Below the pieces are notes generated by a model. The model was given only the letters and a program-made list of their open reading frames with translations. It had not been told where the DNA came from and did no database searches. From an uncultured Mediterranea sp. (GTDB taxonomy: Bacteria > Bacteroidota > Bacteroidia > Bacteroidales > Bacteroidaceae): DNA of 64,000 nucleotides. The position numbers and the translations under genes are program-made. Shown here in pieces: positions 47,039 to 55,300 of this stretch (position 1 is the first letter of the stretch; every line of letters begins with the position of its first letter). The DNA lies in the NCBI RefSeq assembly GCF_902493215.1, contig NZ_CABUOL010000012.1, forward strand, positions 23,922 through 87,921, in the 5' to 3' direction.

Positions 47039-47332
47039 ATGGAGGATAGTACAATGAAAGCAAAAGATGTAAATCCAAGTAATTTTAAGGTTGAGAATGT
47101 TGTATTTGAAAATGATGATTTTTCTATAGCGATAGGTATTTGGGAAAATGGGGAAAGAAGAATGGCAATGAGATGGAATGGCTATGGAGATGATCCCGGA
47201 TACCCAAAATTATTTAAAAATCCAGTCTGGTTCATGGTTGATGACTCTTTAATTTTACCTTTCCTGAATGCTTTGAGGAACATAAAAGATTCTGACAAAA
47301 AAGAAATAGAAGCAGCTATATTGAAATTTTAA
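47039..47332 (+). CDS. Cassette passenger protein, unknown function
   Basis: A 97-residue protein (VFENDDFSIAIGIWENGERR in the middle) of unknown family. ATG 47054 (MKAKDVNP) is an equally good start. It lies inside the terminator-bounded block with the second HicAB pair and is AT-rich compared with late genes. Confidence 0.55.
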   Translation: MEDSTMKAKDVNPSNFKVENVVFENDDFSIAIGIWENGERRMAMRWNGYGDDPGYPKLFKNPVWFMVDDSLILPFLNALRNIKDSDKKEIEAAILKF

Positions 47333-47354
47333 AAGTATAATTGAATGATGTTCC

Positions 47355-47388
47355 AGCGTGATTACCCTAGTAGTCACGCTTTCTTTTT
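47355..47388 (+). terminator. Terminator at the right end of the second HicAB cassette
   Basis: AGCGTGA pairs with TCACGCT over a 12-base loop, followed by TTCTTTTT. With 46274-46303 it flanks the cassette on both sides. Confidence 0.85.
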
Positions 47389-47467
47389 GTCTAAAAACGA
47401 ACATTCTCTTAATTGTTTCGTATCGTTAGCCTTAAAATTTCCCCTTCCCTTTCTCTATAAGTAAATT

Positions 47468-47502
47468 TACCGTATGAAATTATTAATCAAACTCATACGG
47501 TA
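47468..47502 (+). promoter_or_regulatory. Hairpin enclosing the scaffold gene start region
   Basis: TACCGTATGA (47468-47477) is the exact complement of TCATACGGTA (47493-47502), with a 15-base loop. The right arm ends on the first base of ATG 47502, so folding would hide the translation start. A decoy 13-codon ORF begins at 47473. Confidence 0.65.
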
Positions 47503-48158
47503 TGACAATCTTTGAACAAATCTTGGCAGGACTGCAACAGAAATTCGCTGGGGTGGACACTGCCACACTCACCCGTATCGCCACAAAGAAGGCAGAGGGT
47601 GTAACGGACGAAACGAAGGTGACCTCCATCGTTGAGGGTATCTCTTTCCAGGACGTGATGCAAAACTATGGTGATTTCCGTGCAGGACAAGCGCAGACTT
47701 CCGCTGTTTCAAACTACGAGAAGAAGCATGGACTGAAAGACGGGAAACCAATCGAGAATCCGAAACCAGAACCACCGAAACCAAACGACCCTCCAAAGCC
47801 GCAGGAGACAGACATCGCAAAGATGATCGCCGATGGCATTGCAGCTGGTATCAAGCCGTTTGCAGACAAACTGGCCAAAATGGAGGAACAAGAAGCGCAG
47901 GCGCAGCGTAATTCTCAGATTTCAGTAGTGGCGAAGAAGTACGGTATTCCCGAATTTATGCTGAAAGACCGCAACATTCCTGAGAATACGGACTTGGATA
48001 CCTATTTCAAGGACATGAAGCAGGATATGTCTAACAGCGGTTTTCAGTTCTCCAAAGCTCCTGAAACTGCCGAACAGAAGCAGGAGAAAGAAGCGAGTGA
48101 GTTCGCCAAAATGATTGAGGCGGACACAAAATCTATTGTCGAACAACAAAACAAGTAA
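47502..48158 (+). CDS. Capsid scaffolding-type protein
   Basis: A 218-residue, highly charged protein with a central Pro/Lys-rich linker (ENPKPEPPKPNDPPKPQETD), helical coiled-coil stretches and no hydrophobic core, the profile of a phage scaffold. It comes directly before the head fibre and capsid genes, as scaffolds usually do. The family call rests on composition and position. Confidence 0.7.
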   Translation: MTIFEQILAGLQQKFAGVDTATLTRIATKKAEGVTDETKVTSIVEGISFQDVMQNYGDFRAGQAQTSAVSNYEKKHGLKDGKPIENPKPEPPKPNDPPKPQETDIAKMIADGIAAGIKPFADKLAKMEEQEAQAQRNSQISVVAKKYGIPEFMLKDRNIPENTDLDTYFKDMKQDMSNSGFQFSKAPETAEQKQEKEASEFAKMIEADTKSIVEQQNK

Positions 48159-48161
48159 TTT

Positions 48162-48752
48162 ATGTCAGCAGGATACAAGTATTACATGGAGCCTGAACCG
48201 TCCATCGAGGAACGCTATGACGTTTCTACCGGTGTAAGACGCAGAGGGCCTTATAAGCTGGATACGACCAACCTTGTTGTTGGTTCATTCCTCCCATCTT
48301 TCACTCCGATTGCCGCTGATTTGGTAAAGAAAACCGCTCAGGTGGCTATCCGTGTAGAAGTCTATGAAAAGTTTACCACCGGTTCCAATACCACATTGAA
48401 AATCAAGAAAAACTCTTTGGCTTATGTGGGTATGCATCTGGGTAATGGTTCTCATGGAGCTACCATCAACAGTATTGACAAATCAAACAAAGCTTTCGAT
48501 AAGTTGACGTTGGCTGCCGACTTTGGCGAAACAGTGGAAGCTGGTACTGTACTCTATGAAGCTACAGCTGTAAGCGGTACTACTCCAAAGGTAGTTGCTA
48601 ACTCAGCTTTGTACGGAAGAGTACAAGTAGAAGAAGGCATTGTATTAGTTGCTCTTTTGATGCGAGCATTCGAGATTGAGCCTACTAAGTTGGCTATGCC
48701 TTTCCATGCAAAGGATAAAGAAAATTTGCCACATTTCCAGTTTAACGAATAA
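48162..48752 (+). CDS. Head fibre / capsid decoration protein
   Basis: A 196-residue, beta-rich protein (NLVVGSFLPSFTPIAADLVK, then LKIKKNSLAYVGMHLGNGSH) that resembles phage head fibre or decoration proteins. It sits between scaffold and major capsid genes, the usual location. AAAGGAGG follows it as the Shine-Dalgarno of the capsid gene. Confidence 0.7.
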   Translation: MSAGYKYYMEPEPSIEERYDVSTGVRRRGPYKLDTTNLVVGSFLPSFTPIAADLVKKTAQVAIRVEVYEKFTTGSNTTLKIKKNSLAYVGMHLGNGSHGATINSIDKSNKAFDKLTLAADFGETVEAGTVLYEATAVSGTTPKVVANSALYGRVQVEEGIVLVALLMRAFEIEPTKLAMPFHAKDKENLPHFQFNE

Positions 48753-48767
48753 GAAAGGAGGTAAAAC

Positions 48768-49850
48768 ATGATGCTAACTATTCATACTCTGTTTAACGAC
48801 CCCAATATCGTAAACGCCGTTATCCAGCGTGTCCTTCAGACTCGTAAGGATACAATCTACTGGCAGCAGTATCTTGATTTCCGTAGAACGACTACCCGTG
48901 TATTCAAGGACTACATCGGTCAGGTTACTGGAGTGATGGCCGGTTCCATTAACTCACGATACGGCGAGAAGCCTATCCGTGAACGTAGAAACATTGGTTC
49001 GGGATACGGTGAAATCGCTTATCTGGGTGATGCCTACCAGATTTCCATTGACCGTTTGTCAGAACTGCAGGACTTGATTGACAAGTTCAATGCAGCAAAA
49101 CCTGCTGACCAGGTAGCAGCCATGCAGGAAATCGTGAACTTCATCTACGACGATTACCGCCAGGTACTTTTGGCAGCTCACAAGCGCATGGATATTATCG
49201 TAGGTTCACTTCTGATGACCGGAGAAGCAACAGTCAAGAACAAAGACGACAATGCCGGAGGTGTCGACCTTCTTAACATTGAATTGCCGTTCAAGTTCAT
49301 CAAACCTGATACAGGTGCTAAAGCGAACTTCATTACCTATTTGCAACAGCAGATTAATGCACTGAAAGCTGACTATGGAAACTTCCAAAAGATGATTATG
49401 TCACGAGGAACTTTCGTGAAGAATATCATCGGGTCGGCTGAGTTTGGTGACAAGTTCAAGATGCAGCTTACAGGAAATGAAATGTACCTTTCAACCGGGT
49501 TGATTACCTCTCAACTGGCTTCCCAAGTGTTCACTGGCATCGGGCTTCCGGCCATTGAAATCAAGGAAGATTACGTAAAAGACCAGACCGGAAAAAACGT
49601 GCAGATTTACGCCGACGACCGTATCACCTTGCTTCCGCAGGATAAGGTCGGTTATATGCGTTTCCACACTCCGTACGAAGCAGTGGACGGCGTACCTGGA
49701 CGTAACTACACCCAGGCAGACGGTGATATGCTTATTTCCGGTTACAAGGACAAGAACGGTCGTTATTTGGAATACACTGCAGAGTGGATTCCGCAGATTA
49801 CGAACCCGAACCTGATTGTGAACTTTGATTTGTCAACCATGAACGAATGA
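48768..49850 (+). CDS. Major capsid protein
   Basis: A 360-residue capsid protein resembling the phage major capsid protein E group. The N-terminal region (NDPNIVNAVIQRVLQTRKDT), central segment and C-terminal tract (RYLEYTAEWIPQITNPNLIV) fit that family. It begins MMLT with a strong AAGGAGG 8-14 bases upstream, consistent with high expression. Its stop overlaps the next gene start by 4 bases. Confidence 0.85.
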   Translation: MMLTIHTLFNDPNIVNAVIQRVLQTRKDTIYWQQYLDFRRTTTRVFKDYIGQVTGVMAGSINSRYGEKPIRERRNIGSGYGEIAYLGDAYQISIDRLSELQDLIDKFNAAKPADQVAAMQEIVNFIYDDYRQVLLAAHKRMDIIVGSLLMTGEATVKNKDDNAGGVDLLNIELPFKFIKPDTGAKANFITYLQQQINALKADYGNFQKMIMSRGTFVKNIIGSAEFGDKFKMQLTGNEMYLSTGLITSQLASQVFTGIGLPAIEIKEDYVKDQTGKNVQIYADDRITLLPQDKVGYMRFHTPYEAVDGVPGRNYTQADGDMLISGYKDKNGRYLEYTAEWIPQITNPNLIVNFDLSTMNE

Positions 49851-50161
49851 CAGTAAACGACTACATATCACAGAAGTTTCAGACCTTCGGCATTAATTTG
49901 TCGGAGGCTGACCTTTTGGAGATAAGTCTGTCTTCAGGGATAAGCGGAGAGGATGAGATGAACCCGTCAAACATCGGATTGATTTCGGTGGCCATGGCGA
50001 AGTTCATCCCCTCTCTATTGCTACGTGCCACTTCCATCAGCGAGAACGGTTTCTCTATGTCATGGGATACAAAAGGCTTGAAGGAATACTATTCTTTCTT
50101 GTGCAAGAAGTATGGTCTTGAAGACACGCTGTCAGATAAACCTAAAGTCAGATTTCTATGA
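49847..50161 (+). CDS. DUF6706-like head-tail connector
   Basis: A 104-residue, helical protein (MTVNDYISQKFQTFGINLSE at the start), similar to DUF6706 proteins located after capsid genes. Position suggests an adaptor joined to the portal. It overlaps both neighbours by 4 bases. Confidence 0.65.
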   Translation: MTVNDYISQKFQTFGINLSEADLLEISLSSGISGEDEMNPSNIGLISVAMAKFIPSLLLRATSISENGFSMSWDTKGLKEYYSFLCKKYGLEDTLSDKPKVRFL

Positions 50162-50481
50162 TATTTGCTCCACATACATTACAGGTTAAGGTCTTTACTC
50201 CGATGGAAACAGACGAGTTCGGAAGACCTATTCCAGATTCCGGTGGCGAAAGCTGGCAGGACGTATGTCGATGCCGGTGTGACGATAACTCTACCAAGGA
50301 GTTTACTTCGGAGAACGGTGAGGTGTATCGACCGAATTACCATGTAGTCTGTGAGAAGAAAATCTCTCTGAAGGCTGGTGATGAAGTCAGGTGTATGGAT
50401 GGTGAGAATATCCGGGGAAGCGGCAAGGTTTACATGGTGAAGAATACGAATTATTTTGGTTACTCAGAGATATGGATGTAA
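50158..50481 (+). CDS. Head-closure-like protein
   Basis: A 107-residue, beta-rich protein (HTLQVKVFTPMETDEFGRPI) in the position of head-closure/stopper proteins (SPP1 gp16-like). Identity rests on size, fold prediction and order. It overlaps the next gene by 10 bases. Confidence 0.6.
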   Translation: MIFAPHTLQVKVFTPMETDEFGRPIPDSGGESWQDVCRCRCDDNSTKEFTSENGEVYRPNYHVVCEKKISLKAGDEVRCMDGENIRGSGKVYMVKNTNYFGYSEIWM

Positions 50482-50768
50482 AGTTTGATTTTTCGGACGT
50501 GGACAGATTCTTCCAGCAGGGCTATGCCGAGGTGAAAGCCGTTGAGGAGAAGGTCGGAAAGGAGGCTGTCGATTATGCCGTAAAGAATGGCAGCTATCAG
50601 AACCGTACCGGAAACCTTAGAAAGTCAAACAAGTATTCAGCTCAAGATGATGGCTTGGAGTTGAGAAATGAAGCCGAATACGCTTCTTTTGTTGAATCCA
50701 AAGGTTACGAAGTCTTGACTGGCGCGGCCCTATTTGCTGAGAGACGATTGAAGGAGGAGATCAAATGA
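50472..50768 (+). CDS. HK97 gp10-like neck protein
   Basis: A 98-residue protein with the HK97 gp10-like pattern: an N-terminal helix, then NGSYQNRTGNLRKSNKYSAQ and YASFVESKGYEVLTGAALFA. These proteins link the connector to the tail. Its stop overlaps the next start by 4 bases. Confidence 0.75.
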   Translation: MDVKFDFSDVDRFFQQGYAEVKAVEEKVGKEAVDYAVKNGSYQNRTGNLRKSNKYSAQDDGLELRNEAEYASFVESKGYEVLTGAALFAERRLKEEIK

Positions 50769-51157
50769 TAGTAACTACCGATATAGCGAACATACTCTAC
50801 CGTGATTGCCAGCCTTTCGGTATAGCCATCGTTCCCCACGGCAAGAAGCTGACAGGGGTAATGAAATCCGAAAGAGTTGTCATTCACGCCAAGAAGCAAC
50901 AGCCGGGAGCGTACTGGAAGAAATCCTTCGTTGAGATGAATCTTTGCGTTCCTGACCTGAAGGAAGGCGAAGCCAACTCCATCCGGCTGAACGAACTGGA
51001 GAAACAGGCACAAGATTTGTTTGACGGCGTAACCGGACGCTATGACGATACCTCCTATCATTATTCCATCGAGTCAATCGGAACCGAGGAGGACACTGCC
51101 TTAAAGTGTCACTATGTGAATGTAAGAATTTTATTTGAAGTTTTAAATGTAAAATGA
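50765..51157 (+). CDS. Tail-terminator/completion-like protein
   Basis: A 130-residue alpha/beta protein (MIVTTDIANILYRDCQPFGI at the start) at the place of tail terminator proteins, one gene before the tail tube. I assign it from position; no diagnostic motif is visible. Confidence 0.6.
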   Translation: MIVTTDIANILYRDCQPFGIAIVPHGKKLTGVMKSERVVIHAKKQQPGAYWKKSFVEMNLCVPDLKEGEANSIRLNELEKQAQDLFDGVTGRYDDTSYHYSIESIGTEEDTALKCHYVNVRILFEVLNVK

Positions 51158-51158
51158 T

Positions 51159-51710
51159 ATGGCAGAAGCAAAGAAAATAACCGCCGTTAATATCAAGAAA
51201 CTATGGTATGGCGAAACAAGTGCTATCACAGAAGATTTGACCGGACAGGCGTTGTACACTCTTTTGCAGGGTGAGACCCTGAAAGAGGTGAAGAACATCC
51301 ATCAGGATACCTGGACACTTGAAGAAGCGGAAGCGAGCCGCACCAAATACAAGAACCAGCTCACGAATCAGACCTATCGCAGCGACAAAGAGATGGGCGA
51401 CGTGACCGTCAACTTCACCATTGGTGAGTACGACTATCCGACCAAGAAAGATCTCATGGGAGGCGACGTTATCAACACCGACAAGGGATGGAAACGAGCC
51501 AGAGGCAAGGTGAACATCGAAAAGCTGATTGTGGCCCAAACCGAGGATGACCAGTATTGCGTCATTCCCCGCGCCGACATCGGTGCCCGTGAAGCAACCA
51601 CAGACAAGGCTATTGGCCTTCCGGTAAGTGCTCTTGAATTGGAGCCGAAAGACTCCACCATCGCTCCGGAATACTGGTTCGACTCCGAAGAAGTAAAACA
51701 GGGAGATTAA
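51159..51710 (+). CDS. Major tail tube protein
   Basis: A 183-residue protein, beta-rich with a tube-protein-like sequence (DVTVNFTIGEYDYPTKKDLM). Location between neck genes and chaperones, followed by a strong terminator, is the usual arrangement for the highly expressed tail tube gene. Confidence 0.75.
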   Translation: MAEAKKITAVNIKKLWYGETSAITEDLTGQALYTLLQGETLKEVKNIHQDTWTLEEAEASRTKYKNQLTNQTYRSDKEMGDVTVNFTIGEYDYPTKKDLMGGDVINTDKGWKRARGKVNIEKLIVAQTEDDQYCVIPRADIGAREATTDKAIGLPVSALELEPKDSTIAPEYWFDSEEVKQGD

Positions 51711-51734
51711 AAACATAGAAGTGTTTGTCAGGAT

Positions 51735-51765
51735 GGCGGTGGGTGGTTGGCTCACCGCCTTTTTT
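51735..51765 (+). terminator. Terminator after the tail tube gene
   Basis: GGCGGTG pairs with CACCGCC, followed by TTTTTT. It lies inside the late operon and would make downstream tail genes less expressed than the tube gene. Confidence 0.9.
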
Positions 51766-51778
51766 ATATAGAACAGTT

Positions 51779-52162
51779 ATGAACACAGGAGCAAAAATCA
51801 TATCAGAATCCATCATAGGAATGGATTTCAGAACGGTAATCGTAGGCGGCAAAAGTTATACGGTCTATCCGCCTACCATCCACAAGCTGGCAGGGGCCAT
51901 TTCCCATCTTTCAAACATACAGGATGCGGAAAGCCTGAGAGACGTGTTACTCTCTCTTGGAGATAGTGAAGCATATAGCAAGGCCCTTTCGTGGCTGATT
52001 ACAGGCGATGAAAGTCTGAGTGACGAATTGTCCCATGGCACAATGGACGAAGTGGTGGACGCCTTGGATGAAACCCTTTCCATGATCGATTCCAAGGTTT
52101 TTCTCAAAGCTGTCAGCTTGGCGAAGAACGTAAGCCTGCTGGCAGCGAAACCGAGGTTGTAG
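51779..52162 (+). CDS. Tail assembly chaperone (gpG-like)
   Basis: A 127-residue helical protein starting MNTGAKIISESIIGMDFRTV. An upstream GTG start would lie inside the terminator, so ATG 51779 is used. The tail-chaperone role follows from position before the tape measure gene. The -1 reading frame is open over its last 90 bases and continues into the following ORF, as in lambda G/GT. Confidence 0.75.
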   Translation: MNTGAKIISESIIGMDFRTVIVGGKSYTVYPPTIHKLAGAISHLSNIQDAESLRDVLLSLGDSEAYSKALSWLITGDESLSDELSHGTMDEVVDALDETLSMIDSKVFLKAVSLAKNVSLLAAKPRL

Positions 52163-52164
52163 GA

Positions 52165-52359
52165 AATGACACTCTTTTGGGGCAGATTGCTTCGTTCATG
52201 GAAAATCTACATCTGTCCTACCGAGAAGTGGTCCACGAGATACCCTACAGAAACTTAGTATTAATGCAGCGCGACAAGCTCCATACCGTTATCGGAACAA
52301 AGGTTACGAAAGTAAAAGGTAAGGATATGGCTTCACGCAGAAGAAGAAACAAGAAATAG
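52165..52359 (+). CDS. gpT-like extension of the tail chaperone, likely made by frameshift
   Basis: The -1 frame relative to the chaperone is open from about 52073 and continues to 52359. The conserved-looking part begins at MENLHLSYREVVHEIPYRNL (ATG 52198), with a basic C-terminus RRRRNKK. It could be translated from ATG 52198, or as a fused GT product. A classical slippery heptamer is not obvious; GGTTTTT near 52098 is the best candidate I see. Confidence 0.6.
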   Translation, partial: NDTLLGQIASFMENLHLSYREVVHEIPYRNLVLMQRDKLHTVIGTKVTKVKGKDMASRRRRNKK

Positions 52360-52361
52360 AT

Positions 52362-55300
52362 ATGGCTACGCTATACTTTAAAGTAAGCTCAGACTATGAT
52401 GAAGTTATCCGTCTGAGGCAGGAATGTGAGAAGCTGGAAGCCCAGCTCAAGAAGATGGACGTGAACAAATCTCCGGCAGCAGCAAGAGCTTTGGAGACTC
52501 AACTGGCATCCACCCGTAAACAGATGATGGGACTGGTGACTGAAGCGGCCAAGGCAGGGGCAACGATGGAACATGATTTCAAAACGAAAATCTACAATGC
52601 TTCACAATCAGTGAATGATTTCACACAAAAGATTATCGACCAGAAAAGAGTAGTTAAAGATGTAGAAGCGGATGTAAAACGTCTTGGCACCGCTTATAAA
52701 ACAGCTTTGAAAAGAAATCCTGCTACAGCTTCCGGTTTGTTTTCTGAGTACAACTCGGCTAAGAAGGTTCTTGATGAAGAAAAGGCCGCTTTATTTGGAT
52801 TGACCCAACAGCAGGCAGAGGCACGTCTTTCGGTAAAGAGATTGAAGGATGAGTACGCCGCCTTCAAGGAAGAAGCTGGAGAATCAGTGGAAGTCAACGA
52901 AAAAATGTCCGTTTCATTGACCAAAGTTCTGGGAGTAATCGGTGGAGTAACAGCTTTGAAAAACTTTGTTACAGAACTTGTCAATGTTCGTGGTCAGTTC
53001 CAACAGTTAGAGATAGCTTTCACAACTATGCTCAAAAGCAAGGAAAAATCAGACGAACTAATGGCAGAACTGGTAGAGATTGCAGCAAAGACACCTTTCG
53101 ATCTTCAGGGTGTTGCATCCTCAGCCAAGCAGATGCTTGCCTATGGATCGTCTGCCGAGAATGTGGGGAATGAACTTGTAATGCTTGGTAATGTAGCAGC
53201 AGGTGTCGGCTCACAACTTAGTGAAATTGCTTATCTGTATGGCACTTTAAGAACGCAAGGAAGGGCTTATGCAGTCGATATTCGTCAGTTCGCCGGACGT
53301 GGTATCCCTATCTATGAAGAATTAGCAAAAGTCCTTGGAGTAACAAAAGATGAAGTTTCCAGTCTGGTTACAGCTGGTAAGGTTGGATTCAAGGAGGTGG
53401 AACAAGCATTCAAGAACATGACCAGCGCATCGGGCATCTATTACAATTTGATGGAAGAACAATCCAAGTCTCTTACGGGCCAAATAAGTAATTTGGGTGA
53501 TGCTTGGGATACCATGCTAAACGAAATTGGGAAAGATACACAAGGAATTGCATCTACTGGAATATCCGCCGTGAAAGGTCTGATTGAGAATTATGAAACG
53601 ATAGGCAAAGTATTGATAGGCCTGATTGCCACCTATGGAACTTATCGTGCGGCTCTTATGCTCACAACCGTCGCCACAAGCAAACACACCATCGCTGAAA
53701 TAGCGTTAACCAGCGCAAGAGTTATTGCAAGAAAAGCACAAATGCTTCTAAATGCGGCAATGCTGACCAATCCTTACGTGGCTGTAGCTACGGTGGTAGC
53801 TGGATTAGCGGCTACAATATGGGCGTTGCATGATAGTTCAACCGAAGCTGAAAAAGCACAGAAAAGATTGAACGAAAGACAGCAGCAAGCACAAAAAGAA
53901 GCGGAAGAGCATAAAAGAAAGATTGATGCACTTATCGAAAGTTCGAGAGACATAGCTTTGACTGATTTACAACGTGGCCAAAGCCTTGCAGAATTGAGGA
54001 AAGAATATCCGAAAATATTCTCTCAGTACGACATTGAAAGTATTAAATTGGCCGATATACTTAAACTCAAACAGCAGATAGCTGAAGAGGATGCGATACG
54101 TGTAGGGGAAAAGCAAAAACAGGATTTTGCCAATCTTGAAAATGAAATTACATATTATGAGAATCTCCTGAAATCACTTTCTGGCCAACAAGGAGTTGAT
54201 GGATACGTAAAGAAGTTGAAAGAGCTTCGGGCAGAACGAGATATATTGTTGAAGGAAAGGAGCAAAGGCATTTCTGAACAATTCATATCCAGCCTAAAGG
54301 AGATTGATATCAGCGAGTTTGACCGATATATCTCAGAACTTGAGAAAAGGATAAAGGGAAAAGGAGAAAGTGGTAAAATAAATATGCGCCTTCCTATTGA
54401 TGTAAAAGGCTCTTTATCTGACGAAGCGTTATTTGAAGTAAAAGACATTAAGACGCTTATTGATACCGCTAAATCAACAAAACAGTCACGTATTGATGCA
54501 AATAAAAATCAAACCACCTACCAACAAGATCTTGCATCAGCAAAAGCTGACTGGGAAAAAGCTAAAAAAGGATATGAAACTCTCATTAAAGACCAGAAAG
54601 CCACATCTGAACAGGTAAAGAAAGCCCGTGAAGAAATGGAGGCCAAGGAAAAGACTTACAAAGAACTTGGAGGAGACGTGGATAAGAAAAAGCAAATTAA
54701 AGATTCCTCTCCATTCCCCAAAATAGAGCAATCTTTTGCCCAAGACCTCCAAAAACGGGTTGATACCGCTGAGCAGGAAACGGCAGAAGCAGTCAACGAT
54801 ATGGTACAAACAATACTCGACGGACTGGATGCCGAACAAGAAGCCATGTACAAATACCTGCAAAACTATGGTACATTCAGAGAACGACAAAAGGCCATCA
54901 CGGAGGAATATTCCAAGAAAATTGCAGATGCGGGCGGTGCAGACACCTGGCAAGGGAAACTTCTGCAAAAGGAAATGGAGAAGGCTCTTTCTGATTTAGA
55001 CCTCGAGAAACTGAAACAGGGTATCAACTGGGAACTTGTCTTCGGTGACTTGGATAAGGTATCCAAGGAGTCCTTGAACAAGGTAAAACAGCAACTGAAG
55101 GACTTCAAGAACTCAGAAGAGTACAAGAACATGGCCGTTGACCAGAAGAAAGTCATTGACGAAGCCCTGGATAACATTCAGACAACCCTTATTGATAAGG
55201 GAGGGTTGCTGGCCGACCTGCCGGAGCAATTAAACGAACTGGCCAAGGCACAGGAAGAACTGACACAGGCGCAGGAAGAATACAACGAAGCCATGAAGAG

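Noticed and set aside
51725..51778. GTG start of the tail chaperone at 51725
   Set aside because: It lies within the terminator hairpin, and the added residues are encoded by stem bases. ATG 51779 is far better.
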